NCBI GenBank assembly: GCA_040954595.2
Contig: CM082588.2
Location: forward strand, 372,001 to 436,000
DNA from: Balanoglossus misakiensis
Lineage: Eukaryota; Hemichordata
Direction: 5' to 3'
DNA length: 64,000 nt
This document shows, piece by piece, positions 47,101 to 62,100 of the stretch (position 1 is its first letter; each line of letters opens with the position of its first letter). The notes under the pieces were generated by a model. It searched no databases. It was not told the origin of the DNA and worked only from the letters and a program-made list of their open reading frames with translations. A program made the translations under genes and the position numbers.

Positions 47101-50100
47101 TGGGGGTTGATTTCATCATGACTTTGAGATTGCCTACGTTCTATATGAACACAAGTTGGAAGAAACAGCAACATTGGTCCGTTACTTCATGAAGGAAAAC
47201 TAACACACCTGTCTTGGGGCTAAAATGTCTAATTATTTTGTTAGTTTTCAAGAGATGATTGCTGTTACAACCCTAGAAAGAGTTAAGCCTAAATATGTAT
47301 GCAATGACCATGCTGTACTGCTGATATACACGTGACCTATGCAATTCATCAAAGCCATAGCACGGCACCATTCAGACATATTTGAGAATGTGCTATCAAT
47401 TGCAATCAGGATAGTCCACTTTTTCTTGGCTGTGTTATTTTTTAATATGTCATTGTATGCAGAAACCCATTTCTGTAGTACTATGAAAACAACCAATGAA
47501 AAGGGTATTCAAGATCAAAGCCAAATGTAATTGTGAGGACAAGATGGTCGTCACAATAACATCCAATCACAGATGAATTGATGGAACAGTTTCCACAAAC
47601 TCACAGGTACAGTCTATTCAGCAGACAGCATGTTGTTCATCATTTACTTTTATATGTCAAATGCTATGAACAGATGAAAATGAATGTAAGAAGACAGTTA
47701 CCAACACACACATTCTGTGACCTCTCAGTCACACAATTTTGCGCCTGACACACAAATAACCTGCGTCAAGTGGATACCATGCAACTGATTCATCCTATTG
47801 TTCAACCTATCATTTTTCTTTTTCAATCACAAATGCTTTAAAGTTTCATCAGAAAAATAGAAATAGACGGTAGAGGAATTCATGGAAGAAACAAAATTTG
47901 AGTGAGAGTCAAGAGGTGACAAAAAGATATTTTCTTCTGTTTAAAAAAAAGACAAATTAGTGTAAAGAACATTACAGTGAGACAAAAATAAAATGATAAG
48001 TATTGGCGTACATAAATGCAACTTGAGCATAACCATGAAATGTCCACAGAATGACCAAATGATAAGTTGCATGCAATAGTAGATGAAACAGATGAACATG
48101 GTTGCATGTGCATGCAATGATAGAATGTGAAACATAACAGCATGAATGACATCACATTATAGGAAATATGACAATGGTGATGATAGAACATGAAACAGCA
48201 ACATGATTATCATGAAGACAGCACATGAAACATGTGTTAAACATGATTGGATATGTATACTGTTAAAAGTGCTAAAAGAACATGACAGAGAACATATGAC
48301 AATAATGTAATGTGACAAGAATCAGAAGGCCATGGTGTTAGATTTACATTGATAAAAAGGGTTGTGTTGTATGTATGTATGTGTATGCAGTGCTGTTACA
48401 TGCATTGTTTTGAAACATGAAGCATATGAACAGATACATTGCAAGATCATGGAATATATCATAGCAGGCAGTGAGACATAGAATGAGTTTGAACATTCTG
48501 CAAAGTCCTACATTTAGACAGAAAAGTGAGAAAAAGAGAAGTGAAAATTTAGTAGCAACCAAACAGCTGCCTGAAAATGCAGATATACAAAATGACGGCA
48601 AGCGTAAATAAAAACAAAAACAAATATCCCTTGATTGTTCAGAGTAAGTGCTAAGATTGTTGCCTCATGCTCCAAGCAATGAAGAGAAATTCAAGCGAAA
48701 AACATTGATGTTCCTTCACGCTATATGCAGAGAGAGAGAAAGAGAGAGAGACTTGCAATGGGCAGATAACAGTGAAGTCATCGAGCCCTCCTGTGTTAGG
48801 CTTGAGTAGGTCATATTGCATATGTCAAGACTTAGCGACAGCCTTCACTAAAGAACAACACAGTGCAATGTGCTAGATGTTAGATGGTGAAAACATATGC
48901 AATAGGACTTACGCTTGCGTCCTGCTTTAGCTGATTTCCTTGATGCCCCTGTGGCTAAACCATGAAAAAAGGATTATGGGAGGAAAAAGTACATGTTAGA
49001 ACGTAAAATAATGACAAATTATATATGACATACAAAATTGCATGGCTGGACATCAAAAGTTGCAATGTCTGCACTTTTTTCTGCAAAACAATAAAAATGA
49101 AGTAATTTTGGAGAGATTTGAAACAAAGAATTGAGGAGTTGATGATTGAGAAGCATGTCTTCTTTAGAAAAGTATTTACATCCTTGTATATTCTACAGTT
49201 TTTTCTATGACAGCTGCTAAATCTACGAGTATATCTGAATTACAGAATCTGTCATGTCAATTTCAGAAAAATATCCCTGATACATAATGTCTGTGTAAAC
49301 ATGTAGAATACAAACATAACAACAACTTAGAACAGCCAATGACAAAGTTACAAACACTGTACAATGAGAGCATGGATCAGCACATAGATACATGACAACA
49401 TAAAGTGAAACTATGTTGAGTATGTGCAGAGCTTTTGATATCCAGCAAGACATAATGACATAAAGTGAATAAGGGGTGTGCATAGATACATCATGTAACA
49501 ATATAGTCATGTACATTTCTTCCGTAACACATGATCATCCTGAGTGTGTGACCAGAGACAATCATTGAATGGAGACAATCTATGTGTGGACACAAACATA
49601 CAGAGTCTGAACAACATGAATGTATTGTGAATGTGACTGGATCATGCCAAGGCACAGTAAATGTAACAATGTAGCATTCATATGTTATACATTGTGACAA
49701 ACATAGTTTGTAGCAATTATAAAGTGATCATAACAGACACTATGTAGTGATAATGCAACAATGTAGCAATTAAATAGGTACTATGTAGCAATATTAACTA
49801 GGAGACATGAAGGGAGCAGATGTATTATGTAGCAATTACTGGTACATTACTGGTAGTACATACATAAGTCAAAAAGATACATTTGCAGGTAGTCAAGACT
49901 TAAACAGGCACGTCCATTCATTAGAAGTGTTATTGTGTCTAATATAATATAACCAATATGGCATTGTTTACTTCTCTAACCATGATAACAAAAATGTTGC
50001 ACTTGCTAACTTTTTTTCTGACAAAGGTTTTGCTAGATCTTTTGCATAGCACTGCCAAATAAATAAACTTGGAATGTGGTATGTAATAATACATCGAAGT

Positions 50101-53100
50101 ACAATTCAAACAACACCATACAGACCTTGATTTAAAAAAATATTATTGTTAATATTTCTAAAGCACTAAAAGAAAACAACACACAGTGTATTTACAACTA
50201 AGCAAGACTGCAAGGCAGTGCAAAGATTCTACGTGTACTGATTTTATTTAAACACGGCAAACAACAACCTACCCACCCCATGGAGGACTATGGATTAATC
50301 CACACATAGGAAGTACATGTATGTGCTGTTGGATTATTCCAAATGCTGGCTTTATTTAGGGGTGGGAAGGTACAAAATGATGTTAGGGGAAATATAACTA
50401 CCTCCAGATTCACTGTGTGTGTCCTCTGTGTTATGTGAACACAGACATAAAATGATTGGTGAAAAAAAGAAAAAAATACACAAAATTTGTTAATAATGAT
50501 ATGAAAGGGATATTAAAAATATGATGATCAATTCCAAGCAATGAAATCAATGGTTGAATGTCAAACATGACAGTTTTTGACACGAAATGGTATTTTTCTT
50601 ACAGACTCAACAGTTGTTTTACTATATGAAAAAAAAATCATTAGATATGTTCCCTCAACCTACAATGTCCTATGTACTGATCTTAATTATGCAGATTGCA
50701 CACCAAATACAGGGGAATGTTTTATAGCTAATCATAGGGGATTACATCTCAAAGTATTTGGTTCCATTAATTTGTTTCATTCTTGCTGTTATTCCCTAGT
50801 TGATGTTGCTGTGGGAACTGTTCCCTCTAGTTTTTTTGCAGAATAATAAACACTGCTAGTTTTCTTAACCCATTCACCGCCACATTTTGGTTAAACCCAC
50901 TGTTTCCAAAGGTATGATTGAAACCACACGAAGGAAAATGGGGGCAGCAGAGTTAAGTCCCAAAGCAACAATTAAAATTGCCACTTTGTTAGCTTTTCAT
51001 ATTTATTTGTCATTTCAAAGCCATTTAATTTTACAGTACTGTTTTAGGTTTTATACAGCAGCAAGTTTTCTTTCCAAAGATTTCTCATTTAGATTGAAAT
51101 GCTGCCACACCAATTTATATAATTCCTGTATGCCACAGTGTTGACTTCACCACACATATAAACTATTGCTAAAAATATACATTCATATATGACAACTATC
51201 TGAATGTCAGACTGCTTATTCAAAGTCACACCAGATGTTATACCTCGGAAATTAAAGCTGCACATACTTTGAACATTAATCCATTCCTTACTATATCCTC
51301 AAAAGGTTTATTGACAAACGCTGCACCTTTTAATTCCCCAAAACAACTCCATAACTCATTTACCACTTATAAAATTGTATTGAACCTTAAACACACAACC
51401 AAGAAATATAATTAATGAACCTCAACCCTGATTAGCAATATTTTAAATTTATATTTAATACCTCTCCTAATTTGTGAATTTAACCATGTTTATGTGGATG
51501 AAAGATGAAATTAAAATGAGTTGGCTGTGAACACACTAAACATGTACTATTACTGCTACCATGTTAGGGTGATGTGAACATCTGAAAATAGACTTTTTGT
51601 CAGATGGTACATAGAGATGATGCACCCCACCACCAAAACACTTCAACACGCAGTCAAACAGATTTCTGTGAAGATGACAACAAAAACACATATATTTACC
51701 AGGTCTGCTTCCAGCGCCTTGTATTCCACCGAGAACATTCCTTGTAAGGACGTCGTAGTTGAAGGCTTTCCATGCAAACACCATCTCTAATGTGAAGTTT
51801 TCACCCAAAGCTGCTCGTAGGGTGGCATACATCGCTTCATTGAATACCTAGATAAACAGTGGTAAAGAAGGCAATGGGATTAACATTTAGTTTCCTTTGC
51901 CTATTGCGAGACATCGAAATCATGGAAGGAATCATCTTTCAGGCTATCATTCTTTATCTGGTGTGATACAAAATCATGTCCCCTTTCCATGTAAGTTCTT
52001 CAGGCTTGTGTTGTAAGTTTACAAGAATTGATATGCATATTAAACTTGAACCAAGTTTATCAGCAATCACTCTGTAAACACACGACATCTTTTTGGCAAG
52101 CCCAATAACTGACAAATTAGGAATATGTATAAATATATTCATATACAATCATATAAAGTGGAGTTATATGCAATAAACACACATTTGTGTGAACAAGTGC
52201 TGCCAAAGCAGATTGTGCAGAATGAAATATAATTGTATGCAGCGTGTACAAGAATGATGTGCCCTGTTAACAGGAGATTAATTGTGACATGAATCTGTAA
52301 CCTGTATAGTGCATATGATGAAATGGTATTGTCTGATTAAGTTGTGTTAATTTGATCTGTTACAGCTTAGTAGCGATACAAACTAAAGCCATCACTAATG
52401 ATTAAAGGCAATTTCAATCAGCAAGTTGTTATCTCATGTGAAGGTGAATGCTTTCAGTTATTGCAATGAATGCTATCAGTTATTGCAGTGAAGTAAACAC
52501 CAGAGCAACTGCAGTCAGTAAGTCATTATTGCAGTGAAGGTAACATTATCCCAGACTCCAGCCATAGTCACCTTGTACAAATACCGTTTTTCCAGAGATG
52601 TGAACTGTTGCTGTGTGTTTGAATGAATAAAAATATTTGTGATAAAATGCTGATAACCGGTCCATCCCCATGGTGCAGTTGCTTGATATTGTGATTGTAG
52701 CTCGCAATATCATTTTGTGGTTTAGGTGATTCAGTGATACGGGTGTGTTATGCTTGGGTTTTACTTGCATGGATTTCTCAATGTAATGTGACTTGACAGA
52801 GATACAATAATCTCCACTATTCCCATGTCAAAACATCATCAGTTAAATGCCTGTTTAGCATTCATAATCGTGAAATTCTAAATTTAGTGAGTACTGGTAC
52901 TGGCAATAACGCAGATCAAAATTTGACGGAGCTGTCCGTCCATTACAGGGAAGGGGTGTCACATACCTCAAAGTTGTGCGCTGCAGCTTTGACACCTTCA
53001 GGGACTGGGTAGTGAAGCAATGCTAGTTTACTCATGGCTTCTGTGAAGTTATCCTTGTCATCAAAGACTTGAATGAAGTTCTTGATGGACAGCATGACTT

Positions 53101-56100
53101 GGTTTGCATGGTCAACAAATCGACAACTCTCCTGTGAGGGAAAATGAAGGCAAGAATGCTCACCACACTTCACCAAAGCATCAATACTATAAGCAACTAC
53201 TGGTATACATTTAGTCCATGTCTCCAAAGTGTCTTAAGGTGACACTGATCATCTGCACCAGTATCTCATTATGTCGTATTATCAAAACACATACCAAAGA
53301 ATCATCCTAACTGATTTCACATTGAGAATAATGACTGACCTTTGTAAGATGTGTCATAACTTGCTCTTCTTCACCAAACACAAAATTCACAGTTGAACAG
53401 AGATGCAGATGATAGCCTAATGGTGCATTCATCATGAATCGCAACACATGTCGACTGCAGGGAAATCAAATGACAAATGTTACAGAGTACATTTACACTT
53501 CTGTGCAACACTTGCAGAATGTGACAATCTGGCAGTTTTTGCTTTTCTACACACAAGACCAGGGGAATCAACAAGGCAGATCTCCCTGACTTTGATGACA
53601 TTGTTTCAAATTATGTATACATTACTGAGAAGATATTCACACAAGTTTACAGCGACATGAAAATGTACGCAATCCATCAAAGAAACATTAACCAATCCAT
53701 TATGTGAATATCAATGTTATGTGTAATTACCCAGGTGGAAGAGTGAGAGCAGCAGCCCTAGTGGACGTAGAACGTATTCTCAAGATTGGTTGTCCCACAA
53801 CAAGACTCTTCCAGGAATAAGGCTCAGCTACCAACAGCCCTGGTGATATGTTTGTTGGTGATTCCTTGGTAGCTGTGGAACCAACTAGAACGTAAACAAA
53901 CAAATGATGCTGAATGTCTCCAAATAGGACTGTTTAAATGTTCAATAAATGGAACGTTATACATGAAATACAGCTCCAGTGGAGCTACATAAAGAATCAT
54001 TGGCCAAGACCATGGCTTAGTGACGATCTTCTGTACAAGTGGTTTGTAAGTCAGTACTAAACCTGCGACATACCTTCAACTGGACAATAACCACCCATGT
54101 ACCATCTGATTTCACCAACTGACTTACCAACTAAAGTACTAAACCTGCAACTTACTTTCAAGTAGACTTCCACCACTGGCAGCAACAGAATCCTTATCAG
54201 ACTCTCGATCTTTCTTCTCTCGTATTGTACTATGAGATGTCTTGGGTTGCTCAGGTGGTGGATCAAACCATCGTGATAATGAAGAGAAACTGACGATGAT
54301 TTCTGTCTTTTCCAAGTTATCAACAACTGATATACAAGTTGAGGTCAATGTAAATGTAATCACAGATGGGGTGTGGCTTGTGAAATTGCATCAACCAGCA
54401 ATCCCACAGGCTGGATGAAACAATATAAATTCAAACACTAAAGTAGAGAAAATCACATCATCAATAAAGGATACACAAGTACTGTGGCTGCCGTTCATCT
54501 TGGGTAGACTGCTAAATATCAGACAAAAATGCAAATAAAGAAATCAGTATATTTATTGCAAATTACATTCCAATGATGAAAATAGGTGACAGGAAAGAAA
54601 ACTAATCATTGAACGCTAACTTCTACTTCTAATTAATTCTTTCCATAAAATGACCCACTCATCAAAACTACATCAACATATAACGAAGCATCATCTGTAA
54701 CACATCCTCAAAACACTTCACAAGATGTGCTAGACATGCTTTCTCAAGACTGTAGTATTTAGTGGACAGAATGGGGCACTGAATGGAGAGTTTCCTCTAC
54801 TGCATCTACAGACATCAAACAATAACAGTACACAACAGAACGATTAGATTCAGATTCAGAGCCATAGACAGTGCATTTCGCATAAACCATAATAAAGATA
54901 TGTTTTGAAGTTTATCTTTAAGCGTATGCACTGTCAGTAGCTGTGATCTTCTGGTGGAATGACTGGATAACTTACTAACAAGTTTAATTGCATGTTAACA
55001 TGGCCTCTAAACGATAAGTGAAACCTTTTTCGGGCCATACACTCCTTGGGATCAGTGAAGGCTACAGAGTTACTGATTTTAGTTGATGGATATTCTAAAC
55101 GTGACAACAAAAGTGTACCAACAGTGTTAACAATTTTGTGCTGTTGTGCATCGTATTGTTGAGTTTATTTTTTGTTTCTACTTTTTGCGGATTTAGTAGG
55201 TTATGGAGAATGGGCACACGCACACTAACTGGGGTTTTGCTGGTCACCTTCTCTTTATCTTTTTCCTTTCCTTCCTGAGAAGCAGACAATGAACAAAAGA
55301 GAGAGAGGGGGGGGGGGGACAGAGAGAGGGGAAGACAGACAGAGGACAGTGGCAACAGAGGGAATTAGGGGAAAAAACACAAAAAACATCAATCATGCAT
55401 TAACATATTTAACAGCAAATGCAAGTACCAACTGAACAGCGCAGATGGTGCAATGGTATAGCAAGTCACCTTGGACAGTTATCATCAGAAAATGTCTGTG
55501 TATAGCCAATGTAAACACCATCATGCAAACGTGTTATATCCCTTTGATACTACCACAATTTTATGTCACTTTGTTGTAAGTACATGTACATCCCTATACC
55601 CTTTCACCCTTACAGCCACTGAAATTAGTTCACAAATTTAAAATTTACGCATATATCTGGTGATGAGTGTTGTTATTGCCTATACCATCATTTATGTTGC
55701 TTGTTAAAAAAATACTTCAAAAAATAAAAACGGATGTGTATTTCCCCCTAAGAACGCTGATTCTCTGGTTACACTAATTCAAAACAATGTTTCATGCGTG
55801 TGTTCTTAACCTTGGATACAAGAATTCATGACAAAAACTGTAAACAAAAGGCGCGACTGAGATTCCCAACCCTCACTGTATGCTCACAGAGCCAAGCCTT
55901 CTGTATCTAACATTTGCTAGACCTCATGGAGAATTGTCACATAATAAACACAGTACACAGACCATACAGTGGAGACATGCATTCTGATATTTTATTCTGT
56001 CAAACTGAATAAAATCAACACATACATGTGGGACAGCATACATGTATACATATGTAGATGAACAGCAACCAATCATCACAAAACACACACTCTTTACATC

Positions 56101-59100
56101 ACACATTCAGCTCAAACCAATGAAAACACCACTTAATATATTCATGCTGACATAGGCTGACATCAACACTGACAGACAGGTGCACAGACACACACACAGA
56201 GAATCTTACGTGATGGTGGTGTTGTGGTGATGGACTGAACGGTTGTCTGGCCGGTGTCTGGGCGGTCATGGAACTGGCTTGAGTCGGTCCACCTGGTGCT
56301 GCTGATTTGGTTTTAGCGTTCGATGGCTGGACACTCTGTCAAAAAGAACAGTGTTATTTAGTCAGTGGTACTTTATTAAACTCTGACAGGAACTGACATG
56401 CAAACTTTGTGGTTATGAACAAGGTATCAAGTCTAATCAGTCTGAACTTTGTGCAATGCAGATAACACTCTCCATAATTTATTTCAAACTCTTGTAATAT
56501 GCACGCGCATGCAACCATTTCACCCCCAAGTTCCAAGCATCTTGGTATGGGCCCAGCAATAACACTCACTGGGCCAAGCAACTTCACAAGAAACCAAGGG
56601 TGAGATGGTTGTAACTTTTACAAAAAAGCAGGAGTTTGTGTTTGTGTGCATACAAGCATAAATGGAGAAAACGAAGGACAGCAAAGCAATATTTTTACAC
56701 AAATTAACAAGAAGATACCAGCTGCTTTCAAAACCTTATCATCACATCACACCATGCTATGATAATGTCAATGCATTAATTCTGGGAAGATGAAATGACA
56801 ATGGGAAAGGTAGTGCAATTAATCTGGGAACACGATTATTAAAGCAAAGCGTTACATAATGGCCCATCATTTTCATTGAGTTAGGACATATTTTCATTTT
56901 AAAAAATGTTATGAGTTACAAAGGAGAGTTATGTAATTTATCAAGAGTTTTTAAATACTATAAATTGAGAGCTATCATTCTGTAGAATTAATCTACATTT
57001 CATTTATGTTATACTACCAAGTTTGTATGATGGGCCAGTATTGTCTCTCCGAATGACCAAAACAGGTGTTGATTTGTTTTGTTTTGCGATTTTGATGATG
57101 GTGGTCACACATGAATACACAAAATAAGACAAGATATTACAGAATAACAATATACCTGGGCACCAGCTTGTTGTTTTTGCATTATGAATTGCTCCAATTT
57201 CTGAGCGACAGCATTGTGTGAAAAAAGCAGTTACATCAATAATTAATGTGAATTACAGTTACACAATATATACAAAAACCCGTCCCCTGTTTAAGAATGA
57301 GATGATTCTTAACATAATGGGAAAGGAGACAACTATTATAAAAGTGAGGGGTGGAAAGATAGTGACATGACCAGGTGTTTCATAGATGCAGGAACCAGTG
57401 TTAAAATGAGTGGAAATGACATTTGTGAACTGTGGTGACGATTTAATACTGTGCTTGTATACTTTGTACAGTGCAATATCACATGAAAGGCAGTGGTGCA
57501 GCCTACAAAAATATTATCAAATTGGTTTGATTAATATTAGCAAGAACAGCGACGTATTGAACACATTGTCCACAAAATATATTAATGAAATCAAAACAAA
57601 ATTTCAGATTATTTGATCGGTTCAAAAATCGAGCGTCCTGAGATTAATCAACTCTGCAAAATTTCAAACTGAAAAAGAATCATTCACCAGACACACTCCA
57701 GGCACTTAGGCCAAAATCAATAATACAAAACATTGTGCGAAATCAGATGTATATATCAACTGGTGCTGAGAACAATCTGGGTGTTTTCTTTGCACTGTTT
57801 GTAGTGGAAGTCTTGCTGTATACATGTATACACAAATATTTTCACTGTGACATTATTTTGTGCATGACAAAGGTTTGTGTTCAAAATGAAGTCACTCTTG
57901 CTGTTGATCTTATGTGCTTGTGTCAACATTCATTCATTCATTCATTCATTCATTCTGTGTGTCCTAAACAACTTATCAGTATGCTAACATCTCTGATTTC
58001 ACTCCTACCTGTAAAATAGTTCCTTTCCTATCTTCTCTGTAACACTGTCTTCCTTTCATTCTGCATCTCTCTCTCACTTCATTCACTCAGCACTCTCTCA
58101 CTTTTTATCCTAAACGCTCTGTCTCTCTTCATCTCTGTCTCGGGTTTCATTCATTTACATACACATAAAATACCAATATCTCATCCGGCTATCATTTCAT
58201 TTCATGTGTGTGTGTGTCTCTCTCTCTCCCTCTCTCCCCCCTCTCTCAATTTACATGGGAATATATGTCTTCAATCACTCCTGTCTCATCCCCCAAAACT
58301 TTTACCCTTTCATGTTTCTGTTCAACATGTAGTGACTGTCCTGATTCATATATGTGCTTACCTTCAAGTCGGACATCTTTTGGTTTGAGATGTAAGTGTT
58401 GGGTTTGTGGAAAATATACAGTGTTCTGAAACACAAACAAACACAATAAATTTTAAACATTAGCACCTCATTGGCCAACGTTTTGTTATTTAAAAGGCAG
58501 AATGATATTTCAAACACAGAGTCATACTTGAAACACTTGGCAAAATCTTCGAAATGCATCCAGATGTCTTTCTGTACAGGTCCTTCTTCCTTTTTCTCTT
58601 TTTGTTCTTCTTCTGCAGTTTCTGCCTCGTTTGTGGAGCCTTCTGCTTTACTGGCCGTTTCTGTCAACACCGACATGGCATCCCCTTCAGCCATGTCTCC
58701 TGGTTTCAAAGAACCATCTGCCAAAAATCAGACCAAAAGTCACGTCAACTTCTACCCAAAATTGATCATACCAGCCTCAATGTTTGGTACAAACTGAGAA
58801 GTCACAGCCACTTTTAATATATTTTTCCTTCTTACCTTTATCCTTGGAATCTTTACCCATGGGTGTAACTTTCTCCTTATCAGATTTCTCGGTCTTATCA
58901 CTTTTCAATGATGGTGCTTTCTCTCCGACTCCAAGAATGCTCTCTTTCTTCTTCAATCCTGCACTCACTTTTCTGCCCGGTTTGGGTTCCTGCAAAAGTA
59001 CAAATTTCCATCAAAATAGCTGATACAGCCTACTGTATCCTTCAGCTTCTTAAACCCTTTAATCTTCTTGACCACTGACAACAGCGCTCTGTCCTAAATC

Positions 59101-62100
59101 TGGTCAGACTGAATCATCAGTTTTGAAACCAGCCAAGAATGTGTATCATTGATAACACGTAGTTGACCTGTGACCAGTCACCTACCTCTATCTTTTCCAG
59201 TTTAGCAGCACTTTTCTCTCTCTTGCCGTCTTTCTTCTCAGCAGATTTCTTGTCTTTTCCGTCTTTACTGTCTTTTGAAGGCGTATCTGGCTTTGGAGGC
59301 AGTTCAGTCTTTTAGTACAAATACAAAGGTTTTGTCAGGAATGGGTTTATGTTAAATTCGTGTCTTCAGACACTGTGGTGTGATTCTAAAGAAGAAGTAT
59401 GTTCGGTAGACTGGACAAAACACAGAATATGAGACACAATGAGCTGAAAATCATTTAGTGAACATAAATGTTGATCAAGACATCACCTGCAATTCAGCCT
59501 TTGCTTCTGCCTCTTTCTGTTCAAGTTCTTTCTCTGCTTTTAGTTTTTCTTCAAGTTTCTGTTTCTCTTTGAGCATCATCTCCTCGGCTTTCTCCGGATT
59601 ATCTTCATCCCCTTCATTGACGATCTCACCCATCAACGCCGTGCTGGGACGGGAACCTCCTCCCCTTGACAGTGACGACCGAGGTCTCTTACTGTGTGTG
59701 GAAGAAAAAAGGGTCAAACAAACGCTCTATTGACTTCAATCAAAGGCAGCTTGTTTTTCTGCTAGCGTGCTCAGAATTTTACAGTGCCCTGGCTATAAGA
59801 CTGATCAGAGTGGTAAACTTTTTTTGACAGCAAGCTTTAGTTTTCAGTTTTAGATGTTTGGTATTGCAGGTAAAGAAAAGTAAAAAGACTGTCAGAATGA
59901 CTGGTAATCTAAATACTTACACATCAGTAGGAATTGGTATAGGACTAACTTTATAGTTGACATATGGAGAAGTCACTTCAATCCACTGTTCTGGTCGTTT
60001 GATCTCTGGTTCTGAAATGAATAAGAATGGTGATTTGAGTATAGTATTAGAACAACACTGAGTATATGCATGCAGGACTTACATGTACAGCTATACATGA
60101 GCTAAGCAGATAATGGACAGATTTAGTTACTGTTGGTCTACATCTTGAACACTGACCTGGCGCTTGGTCGTGCGGTGTGGTTTTCTTTTTCTTCTGACGG
60201 ATCAACTTCCACGCCGGTACCTCTGGTGGAGGAGGGGGAGCAACCAACGGACAAGAGCGAGTTCTCGTCAACATGAGTGGATGTGGGAATACGTGTGACA
60301 ATCCCGACTGACGGAGACGCTCGGACGCATCAGCCTGGTGAAAATCATGGCAAATAGTACAGTTATAATACTAGGATTGATATATGACAGATATATGGCA
60401 GGGTTGGCTCATTCTTTCTGAACCACCTGATATCCATGTTTTCATGAGGCATCAAGTTAAAGTTGATTGGCCCTTTCTAAGTCAGATGGAAGTAACTAAG
60501 TGGTAACTGTATGTACAGAGTACAAACTACAACTCACCATTTCACCAAGCATAGAGACTCTTACAGGCACTGGTGGTGGATGTTCATAGCTGACATAGAT
60601 GGCTACTTGAGGACCACCAGCTGCTTCACCTAAACCACCATCTTTATCTAAACATGAAACAACAACAAAAAAGTATCAAAACACAATATTCCATGGGAAA
60701 GTAGACATACTGCAAAACAAAATCTGTTAGTATCATCAAACAATGCAACTCCACAATCATATTCCCCTTGATACTGTTTGTGTATGCATATCAATATGTG
60801 TATAACATTACAGTACATACATATACATGAAGATACAGACACCGACAGTAACATATCAGCCATATCTCAATAATATTTTGAAACAAACAATTAAAACCTT
60901 TCCATATCTTGTCAAATATTAGTGATGTTCCAAATCAATCTGCTGTTTGGATATTATTCACATAGGGTACATGTACAGCTACCAATTGAAATACATACAT
61001 TTTATTTTATGTATTAAATAGTACGCTAAAAAATTATGGTGCAAATTCACCATGTACAGATAATGTGTGTGTATTAGAAACTGGAGTGGTGTCATAGAAG
61101 TGTAGTACTGTGTACCTTCATAAATTAAAATTTAAAAACAAGAGAATGTGCAGAAAGAAATAGTCCCAGGAAAATAAAAAATATATAACAAGTCTAATCT
61201 CTCAAAAATACATGAAATCAAACAACAGAAGATGAAGCTGAAAACATAAGAAAAAATTAATGAATGAAAAATCAGTGTGATGTTTGGAGGGAAAAAATAA
61301 ACTCATTAAAAGGGATCTAGAAACCATAGAAAATCTCTGTCATGGTTAAATGTATGCCTCTCTGTAGGGAAGATCAGTGTGCTTCTATTCTAAGTTACTA
61401 GTAAAAAAATGAAATTATGTATTACCCCTTGAATATGCAATAAAAAATAAATATACACAATTTAATGTAAGGCAAATTCACACACATCTTGTCAGATTTT
61501 CCCAGAGTTGTTCAATATCTTGATATACCAGAGACAAATTGGACAAGGTCATTGTGGCATTGAGACATAACATGGTGGAGTCTATAGTGCCCAGGGGCAA
61601 GAGATATGGGTATTTAATGCAAATACATCATGCAAGTTGCCCATTTACAAGCGAGGTATGTGAGTTATCTTTTACTGCAGCAATTGTCATGCATTGATCT
61701 GCGATATTGGAATCTAGAACGGGAATAGAGGGAGGACGGGTATGTCCGATATTGTACAAGGCACTGGGAAAAGCTGACTGTTACCAATGAGAGGCCACAA
61801 TTGGACACACCTATCGATTGATCCCCCTGGGTGCCTGGTCCTTTTGGGGCAGGTGGAACGTAGTTGATTGGTTGGTTCAGGAAGGACAGTCATTGGCATG
61901 GCAACCAAACAGCCCATTTTGAAGTAGACCAGTTGATACACAATAAATAATCAAATACAAAGAGAGAAATAGAGAGAGAGAATAGTCCCGTAGTGAGCGG
62001 TAGATTTCTTACAGTTTAGTGTGAAGGGTGTGGTCTTGTTTGGATGTGAGACCAGAACAAGCATGGGGAAATAGAAGATGTGATATTTTATCAATTATGC

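Noticed and set aside
54057-54326. Alternative reading frame of the androglobin exon starting after ATATCAG
   Set aside because: It gives a sequence unlike androglobin. The frame reading VVDNLEKTEIIVSFSSLS matches the family and fits an acceptor at 54377.
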